DNA of 39,738 nt from Oscillospiraceae bacterium (GCA_017465025.1 JAFTXM010000016.1:1-39738); one strand, 5' to 3'; counted from the first letter of the stretch, positions 22,471 to 31,557 are shown. Translations and numbers: made by a program. The notes: generated by a model not told the origin, from the letters alone.

Positions 22471-23279
22471 AAGTTATCCACCTCCATTGGTGAAACGCAG
22501 GAGACAAGCGCGGAAATGTTCCTGCCCATGAGGTCGGATGCGCGTCTGGCAAATTCATCGCCGCTGCCGCTGGTCAGGTAGCTGACCCGACCCGAACCGC
22601 CGGTCATGGCGCGGGCCTTGAGATAGCTGCTCATGCTCCTTGCCGCGCAGTGAGAGGCGCTCACAAGCTTTACACCGTCTCCCAGATAAGCCTTTATGGC
22701 CTCGTCCAGATATCCAAAATGTGTGCAGCCCAGCAAAAGTGCGCTTATGCCGCGATCCTTCAAAGGCTCAAGACTCTCTGCCACGCATTTTTGAACCAGC
22801 GGGTCACGGGCCTCACTGTGCCCGCTTTCGATAAGCTCAACAAAGCTCTGGCAGGGCAGGGCGATTACCTTCTTTTCCGGCGCGAGCTGGGTTATGCGCC
22901 GCTTGAATACGCCGCTTTCAATGCTGGCGCGGGTGGCGATAACAGCCAGAGGCCCGCTGCCCTCAATCTCTGCCATAGCTCTTACGCTGGCATCCACCAC
23001 ATTGAAAACAGGCAGACGAAAAGCCGAGAGCACATCGGCGGCGGTGCTGGACACCGTGCCGCAGGCGGCGATAATTGCTTTAACGCCCCTGTCCGCCAGA
23101 AGCTCCATATCCTGCAAGGCCATCTGCCGCAGGGCTTTAACGCTTTTCGTGCCGTAGGGCATACGCGCGGTGTCACCAAAGTATATAATATTTTCATCGG
23201 GCAAAAGCTCACGCAGAGCCTGCACAGCGGTCAGCCCGCCAAGGCCGGAGTCAAAAACTCCGATGGGTCTGTTGTCCAT
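22467..23279 (-). CDS. murI: Glutamate racemase
   Basis: Interconverts L- and D-glutamate for peptidoglycan, using two cysteines as acid/base; 270 residues. It has the N-terminal FDSGLGGLT with D10, the FGDTARMPYG loop (~34-43), C73 in AACGTVSS, and C185 with H187 in LLLGCTHFGY. Most MurI enzymes have CNT after the first catalytic Cys; here it is C73-G74-T75, a change of the conserved Asn. All other key residues are present. It is the first gene of the operon with ywiB and argS, behind a near-consensus promoter. Confidence 0.94.
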   Translation of the reverse strand: MDNRPIGVFDSGLGGLTAVQALRELLPDENIIYFGDTARMPYGTKSVKALRQMALQDMELLADRGVKAIIAACGTVSSTAADVLSAFRLPVFNVVDASVRAMAEIEGSGPLAVIATRASIESGVFKRRITQLAPEKKVIALPCQSFVELIESGHSEARDPLVQKCVAESLEPLKDRGISALLLGCTHFGYLDEAIKAYLGDGVKLVSASHCAARSMSSYLKARAMTGGSGRVSYLTSGSGDEFARRASDLMGRNISALVSCVSPMEVDNL

Positions 23280-23320
23280 GAAAAATCCTCAAAATATGAC
23301 TGTTAATGATAAGCCGATAT

Positions 23321-23349
23321 ATTATAATGCATTTTGGCAACCAATACAA
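23321..23349 (-). promoter_or_regulatory. Promoter of the murI-ywiB-argS operon
   Basis: On the minus strand TTGTAT (23349-23344), 17 bases, TATAAT (23326-23321). Confidence 0.8.
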
Positions 23350-23393
23350 GAAAAATTTGTTCATTCTCAATAGTAGAATTATATGCGGCAAAA

Positions 23394-23402
23394 TGCTATA
23401 AT
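23394..23402 (+). promoter_or_regulatory. Extended -10 promoter of the 23474-greA pair
   Basis: TGC followed by a perfect TATAAT; the -35 region is weak. The ~60-nt leader after it contains a GGTTC/GAACC pairing (23413-23417 with 23449-23453) of uncertain meaning. Confidence 0.6.
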
Positions 23403-23473
23403 AAGTATATACGGTTCAACCATGTCCGGATCAAGTCCGGCGCAAGTCGAACCAAGCCCAAGGAGGCGAGAGC

Positions 23474-23881
23474 ATGAATATAGAGCTTTCTGAAAAAGAA
23501 TTCAGGCGTTTGCTTGATATGGCATATATAGGCAACTGGATACTCAATTCCACCAGAGGCGACGACCGCTTTGAGGACTATGACCTTTTGCAGGAAAAGC
23601 TTTTTTCCCTTTGTCCGGCAAACGGTATGCGCTCACTGGTGCAGACCTGGCACGGGCATATTTTCCCCTCCAAGGCCTATGAGGACGGGGGCATCCATGA
23701 GGCCATTGCCGACTATGAGGACGCGGTTTTCTACAATATTCTGGCAGAGGAGCTGGCAAGGCGGGATCTGGGGCTTGAAAATGAGGACCCGGAGGATTTC
23801 GGCGAGCTTGCCATGAGGATGGAAGACTATCTGGACGAATTTGAGAAAAACGGTCTGGACACTATCAATATCGACATCTGA
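23474..23881 (+). CDS. Acidic protein of unknown function preceding greA
   Basis: A 135-residue soluble acidic protein (MNIELSEKEFRRLLDMAYIG at the start), rich in Glu, Asp and aromatic residues, with predicted helices throughout and no signal peptide or membrane segment. I recognise no domain. It has a strong AAGGAGG ribosome site and lies 12 bp before a GreA/B-type factor, so the two are probably translated from one message. Function unknown; a role near transcription is only suggested by the neighbour. Confidence 0.75.
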   Translation: MNIELSEKEFRRLLDMAYIGNWILNSTRGDDRFEDYDLLQEKLFSLCPANGMRSLVQTWHGHIFPSKAYEDGGIHEAIADYEDAVFYNILAEELARRDLGLENEDPEDFGELAMRMEDYLDEFEKNGLDTINIDI

Positions 23882-23893
23882 GAAGGAACGACC

Positions 23894-24397
23894 ATGCACG
23901 ACGAGCTGACCAAAAAGGATATTGCCAAAATGCAGGAGGAGCTTGACTACCGCAGGCTTGAGCTTATGCCCCAGCTTATTGAGGAGGTCAAGCGCTGCCG
24001 CGCCTTCGGCGACCTGAGCGAGAATTTTGAGTACAAGGCGGCAAAGCAGGCCCAGAACAAAAACCGCAGCCGCATCCGCTACCTTGAGGGCATGATAAAG
24101 ACCGCCCGTATAATAGATGACCGCTCCGCCGCCGATCAGGTGGGCCTTTTCGACAGGGTGGAAATTTATATCCCCGAGGATGACGAGGTGCAGACCATTC
24201 AGGTGGTCACCACTGTAAGATGCGACCCCAGACAGGGGCTTATCAGCAAGGAATCTCCCTTCGGTCAGCAGGTGCTGGGCAAAAGGGTAGGGGACAGCTT
24301 TACCGTTCCCGTCAGCGATACATACAGCTACGAGGCGGTGGTCCGCGCCATAGAAAAGGCCGAGGACGACGGTTCAGCCCCCCTGATGCAATTCTGA
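23894..24397 (+). CDS. Transcription elongation factor, GreA/GreB family
   Basis: A 167-residue protein. The N-terminal coiled coil (~1-80) ends in the hallmark GDLSENFEYKAAKQAQNKNR (~43-62), where the acidic D and E tip residues enter the polymerase secondary channel to rescue arrested complexes by transcript cleavage. The C-terminal FKBP-like domain follows, with FDRVEIYI, ISKESPFGQQVLGKRVGD and the end of the fold. It is somewhat longer than typical GreA (~158) and could be a second, specialised Gre factor of the genome, so no exact symbol is given. Closed by a strong terminator. Confidence 0.9.
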   Translation: MHDELTKKDIAKMQEELDYRRLELMPQLIEEVKRCRAFGDLSENFEYKAAKQAQNKNRSRIRYLEGMIKTARIIDDRSAADQVGLFDRVEIYIPEDDEVQTIQVVTTVRCDPRQGLISKESPFGQQVLGKRVGDSFTVPVSDTYSYEAVVRAIEKAEDDGSAPLMQF

Positions 24398-24407
24398 AAA
24401 TCAGCGC

Positions 24408-24441
24408 AAGAAGCTCCCGGATACCTCTCCGGGAGCTTCTT
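24408..24441. terminator. Bidirectional terminator, greA-like / AI-2E permease
   Basis: A 14-bp perfect stem (24408-24421 with 24428-24441) followed by TTATT, between convergent genes. Confidence 0.9.
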
Positions 24442-24443
24442 TA

Positions 24444-25610
24444 TTACCCTATGGGGCCGGATCGTGTGCTTTTTCTGCCTTGCAGGCGCAGCTCCCTGGC
24501 TTCGGTGGCCTCCTCAAGGAGCACATAGGCCGTGGATGCCACAGGGACGCCCAGCAGCATACCCAGTGGCCCGGCAAGGCCGCCGCCCACAGTGACAGCA
24601 GCCAGTATCCAGAGACTGGGCAGATTTACCCGGCTGCTCATGACCTTGGGGTAGATGACATTACCCTCTATCTGCTGCAAAATTACGAGGAAAACAATGA
24701 ATATCAGGGCTTTCAGCGGCTCTACAGTCAGTATCATGAAAGCGCCCACGGCAGCGCCTATGAATGCGCCCACTACGGGGATAAGAGCGGTTATGCCCAC
24801 CAGTGCGCTGACCATAGGCGCGTAGGGCATATCAAAAATGAGCATACCCAAAAGACACAGCAGACCCAGTATCACAGCCTCCAGAGACTGCCCGGACACA
24901 AAGTTTCTGAAGTTTAGGCTGGCAACGGATGAGGCGTGGATAAGCCACTCGCCTGCATTGCGGGGCAGCCAAGCCCGGATGAGACGGCAAAACTGAGCTT
25001 TCAGTCTGTCCTTGCTGAAGATAATGTATATTGAGAAAATGAAGGCGATGACGAAGTCAAAAATACCGCCCACGATGGAGCTTATGCTGCCAAAAGCAGT
25101 GTTGACGATGTTTCCGCCCTCGTTTTTAAGCCACTCCTGCAAGGAGTTCCATACGCCGTTCCAGTCCACACCAAGCAGCAGCTTACCGAAGGGCAGCTGT
25201 TCAAACTGCTCGGTGCTCATGCCGCTTAGCATATCCACAAAGCCCACGATGCCGTCAACGATTATCCCGAAGGCATTTACAAGCTCCGGAATGACCAGCC
25301 AGACCACGCCTGCAAATATGCCGAAGATAACCAGCACGGATATAACGAAGGCTATGGGGCGGCAGAGCTTTGAATGGGCAGGCTTTTTAACGGCGCGGCG
25401 GAATTTGTCCTCAAAAAAGCGCATGGGCACATTGAGGATGAGGGCGAAGACAAAGCCGCATATCAGCGGCGAGATAAGCCCCAAAAACCATTTTGCCGCA
25501 CCGGCTACCGCATTGATATTCTGCACTGCGAGAAATATAAGAACGCAGACAGTGACAGTGCCTATTATCCACAGGCTGAGCTCTCTGAGCTTTTTTGAGC
25601 TGAAATCCAT
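24444..25610 (-). CDS. AI-2E family permease-like membrane protein
   Basis: A 388-residue membrane protein with about seven to eight helices. It has the N-terminal pair of helices (LWIIGTVTVCVLIFLAVQNI, LISPLICGFVFALILNVP), a soluble middle (~150-200), and the family C-terminal motif region with ALIPVVGAFIGAAVGAFMIL, IVFLVILQQIEGNVIYPKVM and LAGPLGMLLGVPVAS. Proteins of this family (TqsA, YtvI, YdiK, PerM) have been linked to autoinducer-2 export, Na+/H+ exchange or unknown transport, so the substrate is not assigned. The ATG at 25610 has GGAG upstream. It is a single gene. Confidence 0.9.
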   Translation of the reverse strand: MDFSSKKLRELSLWIIGTVTVCVLIFLAVQNINAVAGAAKWFLGLISPLICGFVFALILNVPMRFFEDKFRRAVKKPAHSKLCRPIAFVISVLVIFGIFAGVVWLVIPELVNAFGIIVDGIVGFVDMLSGMSTEQFEQLPFGKLLLGVDWNGVWNSLQEWLKNEGGNIVNTAFGSISSIVGGIFDFVIAFIFSIYIIFSKDRLKAQFCRLIRAWLPRNAGEWLIHASSVASLNFRNFVSGQSLEAVILGLLCLLGMLIFDMPYAPMVSALVGITALIPVVGAFIGAAVGAFMILTVEPLKALIFIVFLVILQQIEGNVIYPKVMSSRVNLPSLWILAAVTVGGGLAGPLGMLLGVPVASTAYVLLEEATEARELRLQGRKSTRSGPIG

Positions 25611-25718
25611 TTATCATTTCTCCTTTGCTGAAACAGTGTACAGTGTAGCATTTTACCGGGAGAAATAATTAGCATTGTGTGAACTTTCTGCCTTGAAAAT
25701 ATAAACTTTACTTGAAAA

Positions 25719-25748
25719 ATCCGGAGTCTCTCTGCTGAGACTCCGGAT
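25719..25748 (-). terminator. Terminator after the 5'-nucleotidase gene
   Basis: A perfect 12-bp stem (25719-25730 with 25737-25748) followed on the minus strand by a T-rich run. Confidence 0.9.
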
Positions 25749-25771
25749 AAACATTTTGCTGTGCTGTTTTC

Positions 25772-27610
25772 TTATGCTGCGGGAGCTTCGATGACGATGC
25801 GGCCGGTGCCGTTCACGGTGCTGTAGTCAACAGCAAAGCCTGCGTACTTGGCAGCGAGGGGAGAATTGTCGGCTGCAACAACGCCGCCTTCAAAGGCCTG
25901 CACGTAGTTTGCCAGAACCATGTAGTCCTCCATCACGTAGTCAAGAACGTTGACAGCGCCGGAGAACATATTGAAGCCGTCACCCAGATCACGCAGGGTG
26001 TAGTTGTAGCCTGCCAGATTGTAGGAAGCCTCAAGGTCGAGGGCATCCCATGCGCCGGTCTCCTTGTTGTAGACGGTCACATCGTAAACCTTGTAGCCGC
26101 CGGTGGGAGCGCCGACCCAGACACCCTTGTCATCCATCTGCACGGAAGTGGGCCATTCGGGATCAACCTTGTAGTTCACGCCGGAAACGTGCAGGAAGCC
26201 GCCTATCTCTTCGCCGGTGCCAACGCCTCTTGCACCCCATTCAAGAGCGTCCAGAAGCTGCTGGCCGGTGATGGTCTGCAGGCACGCCACGTTGCCGAAG
26301 GTGTGGATATCCTTGCAGGTCTTGAAGCTTATGTCGCCGGTGATGGCCTTGTTGCGCACGCCGCCGCCGTTCATGATAGCCACGTCAACGTCAAGACCCA
26401 TGTTGTCAAAGAGGAAGTACAGTGCGTCGGCTGCAAAGTCGCCGGTGTTGGTCTCCTGAGAGCGGACAAGGCGCTTGCCCTCTGCGTCGTAGTTGTCGAA
26501 AGTCAGCTCGGTGGAGCCGATGACCTGGCCCAGAGCCTCGTCGATCTCGCCGATCCATGCGTTCTTGATCTCTGCCACTGCATCAACGCTGACCCACTCA
26601 GCGCCGGTGTAAAGCTCGGAGACCAGCTTGTAGCCCACGACCTCGGTGACTTCTTCTCCGTCCTCGTCCAGAACGACCTTGCCGTCCTCGCCGATAACGG
26701 TCTCAAGGATCTCTTCGCTCTCAATAAAGTCGGTGCTGACAGCGCCGGTCTCAGCATCAATGACCATCATGCCGATGCGGCCAAAGTACTCGCCGGTCTG
26801 GGTCAGGACAACAGCATTGCCGTCCTTGTCAGCAACTTCTTCGTACTCCACGGTGGAGTGGGAGTGGCCGTCGATGAAAGCATCGAGGCCGGAGACATTT
26901 GCGATAGTCTCTTCGCTGGTCCAGGGCTGGGAAGCGGGATCGTCACCCAGATGGCCCAGAGCGATAACTACCTCAGCACCGTCGGAGACAGCTGCGTCAA
27001 CAGCGTCCTGAACGTCTGCGTAGAGGGCAGCACCGTCTTCGCCGCCGGAGATGCCGTAGATGTAGTTGCCGTTTTCATCCTGGAAGTATGCGGGGGTGGA
27101 CTTGGTGAAGGATTCGGGAGTGGTGATGCCAAGGATGGCCACGGTCACATCGGCGCACTCGAAAAGTGCGTATGCATCCAGAACGTTCTCACCGCGTACG
27201 CCGTCCTCTTCATGGTAGAAGTTGGCGGAAACGTAGGGGTACTCGGCCCAGTCGATAACATCCATTGCGCCCACCATGCCGTAGTCAAACTCATGGTTGC
27301 CCAGAGTTGCAAGGTCGTAGCCGGCGGCGTTCATCAGCTTGATGATGGTCTCGCCCTTGTCCATGGAGCCGTAGGCAGTACCCTGAACATGGTCGCCTGC
27401 GTCAACAAGCAGCACGTTCTCATACTCCTTCAGAAGCTCTGCCTTCACACCGGCGATCACATCATAGCTGATGGGGTTGTCGATGTAGGTATGTACGTCA
27501 TTGGTGTAGAGAATAACTATGTCTTCGCTAAGTGCATCGTCTGCTGCTGCAAATACGCCGCAGGAGAGAAGCATTGCCAGAGTCAGTGCGATAGCAAGTA
27601 GTTTCTTCAT
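25772..27610 (-). CDS. Exported bifunctional metallophosphatase / 5'-nucleotidase (UshA-like)
   Basis: A 612-residue exported protein that removes phosphate from nucleotides or related esters outside the cell. Signal peptide 1-24 (MKKLLAIALTLAMLLSC then GVFAAA); the LLSC could serve as a lipobox or cleavage may follow AAA, so anchoring is undecided. The metallophosphatase domain has YTNDVHTYID, DAGDHVQGTAYG, TLGNHEFDYG, ALGHLGDD and DGHSHS. The 5'-nucleotidase C-terminal domain (~370-590) has MNGGGVRNKAITGDISF and a later hydrophobic pocket. The ATG at 27610 has AAGGAGGAG about ten bases upstream; a much longer open frame to 28450 lies opposite another gene and is rejected. No sorting motif is visible. 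Confidence 0.93.
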   Translation of the reverse strand: MKKLLAIALTLAMLLSCGVFAAADDALSEDIVILYTNDVHTYIDNPISYDVIAGVKAELLKEYENVLLVDAGDHVQGTAYGSMDKGETIIKLMNAAGYDLATLGNHEFDYGMVGAMDVIDWAEYPYVSANFYHEEDGVRGENVLDAYALFECADVTVAILGITTPESFTKSTPAYFQDENGNYIYGISGGEDGAALYADVQDAVDAAVSDGAEVVIALGHLGDDPASQPWTSEETIANVSGLDAFIDGHSHSTVEYEEVADKDGNAVVLTQTGEYFGRIGMMVIDAETGAVSTDFIESEEILETVIGEDGKVVLDEDGEEVTEVVGYKLVSELYTGAEWVSVDAVAEIKNAWIGEIDEALGQVIGSTELTFDNYDAEGKRLVRSQETNTGDFAADALYFLFDNMGLDVDVAIMNGGGVRNKAITGDISFKTCKDIHTFGNVACLQTITGQQLLDALEWGARGVGTGEEIGGFLHVSGVNYKVDPEWPTSVQMDDKGVWVGAPTGGYKVYDVTVYNKETGAWDALDLEASYNLAGYNYTLRDLGDGFNMFSGAVNVLDYVMEDYMVLANYVQAFEGGVVAADNSPLAAKYAGFAVDYSTVNGTGRIVIEAPAA

Positions 27611-27649
27611 GTAGGTTAAACTCCTCCTTCTTGATAATGAGACAATTAA

Positions 27650-27678
27650 AGTATACATGAAATTGCCCATAAAATAAA
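27650..27678 (-). promoter_or_regulatory. Possible promoter of the 5'-nucleotidase gene
   Basis: On the minus strand TATACT (27655-27650) preceded at 17 bases by TTTATT, a weak -35 box. Confidence 0.45.
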
Positions 27679-27731
27679 GACCGATATCAACAAAATTTTT
27701 CTTTTTGTCATGGCCAAAAAGTAGATTGTGC

Positions 27732-27760
27732 TTGTAATTGGACTCCGTTTCGGATATGCT
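27732..27760 (+). promoter_or_regulatory. Promoter of the cellobiose phosphorylase-GH1 operon
   Basis: TTGTAA (27732-27737), 17 bases, TATGCT (27755-27760), about 40 bases before the start codon; the sequence match is moderate. Confidence 0.55.
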
Positions 27761-27802
27761 TTGAGTAAGAGAAAAAACGGAAAAAATACGGGAGGAAGCA
27801 CC

Positions 27803-30220
27803 ATGAAATACGGCTACTTTGACGATACAAGGCGAGAGTATGTTATCACCACTCCGGCCACCCCGCTGCCATGGATAAACTATCTGGGCAGTGAGGACTT
27901 TCTCGGCATGATCTCCAACACCGGCGGCGGCTACTGCTTTTACAGGGACGCAAAGCTCCAGCGTGTCCTGCGCTACCGCTATAATGCTGTCCCCGGCGAC
28001 AACGGCGGGCGTTTCTATTATATAAAGGAGCGGGGAAAGAGCGCGTGGAATCCGGGCTTTCTTCCCGCGAAAACAGAGCTTGACAGCTACAAATGCCGTC
28101 ACGGCATGGGCTACACCGTGTTTGAAAGCGAAAAGGACGCTCTTGCCTGCACTCTTAAATTTTTCATCCCTCTGGGTGAAAACTGCGAAATACACGATCT
28201 GGTACTTAAAAACCTCAGTGACAGCCCCAAAAGTGTGCAGGTCTGGGGCGTGATGGAGTGGTGTCTCTGGAACGCGGTGGACGACAGCCAGAACTACCAG
28301 AGAAATCTCAACATCGCCGAAAGCGAAGTGGAAAAGGGCATCATCTACCACAAGACCGAGTACCGTGAGCGCCGTGACCATTATGCCTACTACGCGGTCA
28401 ACAAGCCCGCCGCCGGCTGGGACACTGACCGCAATACCTTCCTCGGCCACATGGGCGACTGGAGCGATCCCCAGCTTGTCCGTGAGGAGCGCAGCGCATC
28501 ATCCCTGCGTGTGGGCTGGTATCCCATCGGCTGCCACAGGCTTGATATAGAGCTTGCCCCCGGCGAAGAATACAGAGCAAGCTTCATCCTCGGCTACGGT
28601 CAGAACCCCAGAGACAAAAAATTCATAGCCCCCGGTGTCATCCGCAAGGATACGGCTCTGCGCGTGGCTGAAAAATTCTCCACCCCCGCAGCCGTGGACG
28701 CGGCCTTTGAAAAGCTTTGCGCCCGCTGGGATGAGCTGCTCTCCTCCTACCGTCTCTCCTCCGGCAATGAAAAGCTTGACCGTATGGTCAATATCTGGCA
28801 TCAGTATCAGTGCATGGTCACATTCCTCATGAGCCGCTCCGCCTCCTATTATGAGACCGGCACAGGCCGGGGCATGGGTTTCCGCGACTCCTGCCAGGAC
28901 CTCTACGGCTTCATGCACATTATCCCCGACCGCGCCCGTGAGCGCATTATCGACATTGCCTCCATCCAGTTTGCCGACGGCTCCACCTACCACCAGTATC
29001 AGCCCCTTACAAAACGGGGCAACAACGATATCGGCGGCGGCTTCAACGATGACCCGCTGTGGCTTGTGGGCGCAGTCTGCACTTACATAAAGGAGACTGG
29101 TGACTTCAGCATACTTGAGCACCCCACGCCCTTTGACAATGTACCCGGCAGCGAAGTGCCCCTCATGGAGCATATACGCCGCAGTGTGAACTTTACCCTC
29201 AATAATCTTGGCCCCCACAAGCTGCCCCTTATAGGCCGCGCCGATTGGAACGACTGCCTCAATCTCAACTGCTTCTCCGCAGAACCCGGCGAGAGCTTCC
29301 AGACCTTCGGCCCTTCCGAAGGCCCTGTGGCAGAGTCCGTGTTCATCGGCGGTATGTTCGTAAAGTACGGCGGGGACTATGCCGCGCTTTGCCGCAGGCT
29401 TGGCCTTGAGGAAGAAGCCAGAACAATGGAAAAGGCCGTCTGCGATATGGAAAAGGCCATACTTGAGCACGGCTGGGATGGCGAGTGGTTTTTGCGCGCC
29501 TACGATGCATACGGCAACAAGGTGGGCAGCCGCGACTGCGAGGAAGGGCAGATATTCATCGAGCCTCAGGGCTTCTGCACCCTTGCGGGCGTTGGCCTTG
29601 AAAGCGGTCACGGCCTGAAGGCCATGGAGTCCGTGAGAAAGCATCTTTTAGGCGAATACGGCGTTGAGCTGCTCGCCCCCTGCTACACCACGTATCATCT
29701 TGAACTGGGCGAGATATCCTCCTATCCCCCCGGATTCAAGGAAAACGGCTCGGTGTTCTGCCACAATAACCCATGGATAGTCTGCGCCGAGGCCGCCCTG
29801 GGCCGCGGCAACGAGGCCTTTGACATATACCGGCGCATCTGCCCCGCCTACCTTGAGGATAAAAGCGAGATACACGAGACAGAGCCCTATGTCTATTCCC
29901 AGATGGTCACGGGCCGCGCCTCCGGCGCCCCCGGTCACGCCAAGAACAGCTGGCTCACCGGTACTGCCTCATGGACCTTCCTCTCCATAAGCCAGTCGAT
30001 CTTAGGCGTATACCCGGAGTATGAGGGGCTGCGTATCGCCCCCTGCTTCCCGGAGGACTGGAAGGAATACACCGTCACCCGCCGCTTCAGAGGCAGCGAG
30101 TACATTATCCACGTACAGCGTAGCGGCGAAAAGAGCATGACTGTTGACGGAAAGCGCGTTGACGGCGATATTGTTCCTGTCAGCGGTGCGGAAAAAGTAT
30201 ATGTGGAGGTCACGGTATGA
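27803..30220 (+). CDS. Cellobiose phosphorylase (GH94)
   Basis: Splits cellobiose with phosphate into glucose-1-phosphate and glucose in the cytosol, saving ATP. At 805 residues it is close to the Clostridium thermocellum enzyme (~811). The start MKYGYFDDTRREYVITTPAT and the PWINYLG segment are typical. The -1 subsite segment GMGFRDSCQD is at ~357-366, QYQPLTKRGNNDIGGGFNDD follows, and the general-acid Asp region GRADWNDCLN lies at ~479-488 (D481/D484). There is no signal peptide. Among GH94, the retained NNDIGGGFNDD and ADWNDCLN pattern favours cellobiose over chitobiose or longer dextrins, but this is by similarity. It overlaps the next gene by 4 bp (ATGA). Confidence 0.94.
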   Translation: MKYGYFDDTRREYVITTPATPLPWINYLGSEDFLGMISNTGGGYCFYRDAKLQRVLRYRYNAVPGDNGGRFYYIKERGKSAWNPGFLPAKTELDSYKCRHGMGYTVFESEKDALACTLKFFIPLGENCEIHDLVLKNLSDSPKSVQVWGVMEWCLWNAVDDSQNYQRNLNIAESEVEKGIIYHKTEYRERRDHYAYYAVNKPAAGWDTDRNTFLGHMGDWSDPQLVREERSASSLRVGWYPIGCHRLDIELAPGEEYRASFILGYGQNPRDKKFIAPGVIRKDTALRVAEKFSTPAAVDAAFEKLCARWDELLSSYRLSSGNEKLDRMVNIWHQYQCMVTFLMSRSASYYETGTGRGMGFRDSCQDLYGFMHIIPDRARERIIDIASIQFADGSTYHQYQPLTKRGNNDIGGGFNDDPLWLVGAVCTYIKETGDFSILEHPTPFDNVPGSEVPLMEHIRRSVNFTLNNLGPHKLPLIGRADWNDCLNLNCFSAEPGESFQTFGPSEGPVAESVFIGGMFVKYGGDYAALCRRLGLEEEARTMEKAVCDMEKAILEHGWDGEWFLRAYDAYGNKVGSRDCEEGQIFIEPQGFCTLAGVGLESGHGLKAMESVRKHLLGEYGVELLAPCYTTYHLELGEISSYPPGFKENGSVFCHNNPWIVCAEAALGRGNEAFDIYRRICPAYLEDKSEIHETEPYVYSQMVTGRASGAPGHAKNSWLTGTASWTFLSISQSILGVYPEYEGLRIAPCFPEDWKEYTVTRRFRGSEYIIHVQRSGEKSMTVDGKRVDGDIVPVSGAEKVYVEVTV

Positions 30221-31557
30221 TAAAATTCCCCGAAAATTTCATCTGGGGCGCGGCATCCAGCGCCTATCAGATAGAGGGCCACAGCACTGCCGACGGCGGC
30301 GGGCTTTCCATATGGGATACTTTCAGCCACACTCCCGGCAATATAGACTACGGCGACACCGGCGACATTGCCTGTGATGCCTATCACCGCTACGCCGAGG
30401 ACATTGCCCTTCTCAAAGCCACCGGCGCATCCGCCTACCGTTTTTCCACCAGTTGGGCAAGGGTAGACCCCAAGGCTGACGGTACATGGAACGAGGCGGG
30501 CCTCGCCTACTATGACGCGGTGGTGGACTGCTGTATTGAAAACGGCCTCACCCCCTACATGACCCTCTACCACTGGGAGCTGCCCCAGAGCGCACAGGAT
30601 AAGGGCGGCTGGCTCAACAGCGAGACCCCTCAGGCCTTTGCCCGCTATGCGGGGATGATGGCGGCGCATTTCAAGGGCCGGGTGAAAAATTACTTTACCC
30701 TCAATGAGCCTCAGTGCACCGTATCAATGGGGCATAAGGATGCGCTCCACGCCCCCGGCCTTAAGCTTGGCACGGCTGAGCTTTTCACCTGCTGGAAGCA
30801 CCAGCTTCTGGCCCACGGCTATGCTCAGAAAGCTATAAAGGCAGCCGACAGCGAGGCCACCGTTGGCCTTGCCTCCACGGGCCAGCTCTGCTATCCGGAA
30901 AATGAGACGGAGGCTGATATAGCCGCTGCCAGAAAAGCCAGCTTTGAAACCAATCCCGGCTGGCTTTTCTCCCACCACTGGCTCTTGGACCCCGTCTGCC
31001 TCGGCAGCTTTCCCGACTGTGACGATAGTGAGCTTTCCGCTCTTGCAAAAAGTGTGACGGCTGAGGAAATGGAGATAATCCATACTGTTCCTGACATTTT
31101 GGGCTATAATATATACAACGGTCACGAGGTTAGAGCCACAGCAGACGGCTTTGAGCAGGTACCCCGTTACCCCGGCTTCCCCCGCACGGGCATAAAATGG
31201 CCTGTCAGCGAAAAGGTGCTGGACTGGGGCGTGCGCTTTTTGTCCGAACGCTACGGGATACCGGCCTTTATCTCGGAAAACGGCTTAAGCTGCAACGACA
31301 AGATATATCTGGACGGCAAGGTCCACGATGCCGACCGCATAGATTTTCTCACCCGCTACCTTGGCTGTCTCAGCCGCGCCATTGAGAACGGCGCCAAAAT
31401 GATAGGCTACTTCCACTGGTCACTTACGGACAATTTCGAGTGGCACAACGGCTACGGTGAGCGCTTCGGCCTTATCTACATCGACTATCCCAGTCAGAAG
31501 CGCATCCCCAAGGACTCCTATTACTGGTACTCCAAGCTCATAAAGGGACAAATCTGA
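30217..31557 (+). CDS. Beta-glucosidase, GH1 family
   Basis: Cytosolic retaining beta-glucosidase or related GH1 enzyme, 446 residues. It begins with FPENFIWGAASSAYQIEG; the acid/base is E164 in FTLNEP, and the nucleophile is E354 in ISENG. The aglycone/sugar-binding GYFHWSLTDNFEW follows near the end. The residues around position -1 that bind a phosphate in 6-phospho-beta-glucosidases (an S/K-rich loop after the final Trp) appear as NFEWHNGYGERFGL, which favours unphosphorylated substrates. It is translationally coupled to cellobiose phosphorylase, so the pair likely breaks down imported cellobiose or short beta-glucosides; no transporter is nearby. Confidence 0.93.
   Translation: MIKFPENFIWGAASSAYQIEGHSTADGGGLSIWDTFSHTPGNIDYGDTGDIACDAYHRYAEDIALLKATGASAYRFSTSWARVDPKADGTWNEAGLAYYDAVVDCCIENGLTPYMTLYHWELPQSAQDKGGWLNSETPQAFARYAGMMAAHFKGRVKNYFTLNEPQCTVSMGHKDALHAPGLKLGTAELFTCWKHQLLAHGYAQKAIKAADSEATVGLASTGQLCYPENETEADIAAARKASFETNPGWLFSHHWLLDPVCLGSFPDCDDSELSALAKSVTAEEMEIIHTVPDILGYNIYNGHEVRATADGFEQVPRYPGFPRTGIKWPVSEKVLDWGVRFLSERYGIPAFISENGLSCNDKIYLDGKVHDADRIDFLTRYLGCLSRAIENGAKMIGYFHWSLTDNFEWHNGYGERFGLIYIDYPSQKRIPKDSYYWYSKLIKGQI

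Noticed and set aside
23413..23453. Possible structured leader before the 23474 gene (GGTTC/GAACC with CCGG/CCGG)
   Set aside because: Only 5-bp and 4-bp stems with large loops; not enough to claim a regulatory RNA.
27611..28450. N-terminal extension of the 5'-nucleotidase gene
   Set aside because: It runs opposite the start of cellobiose phosphorylase and would bury the signal peptide; the ATG at 27610 has a strong ribosome site.
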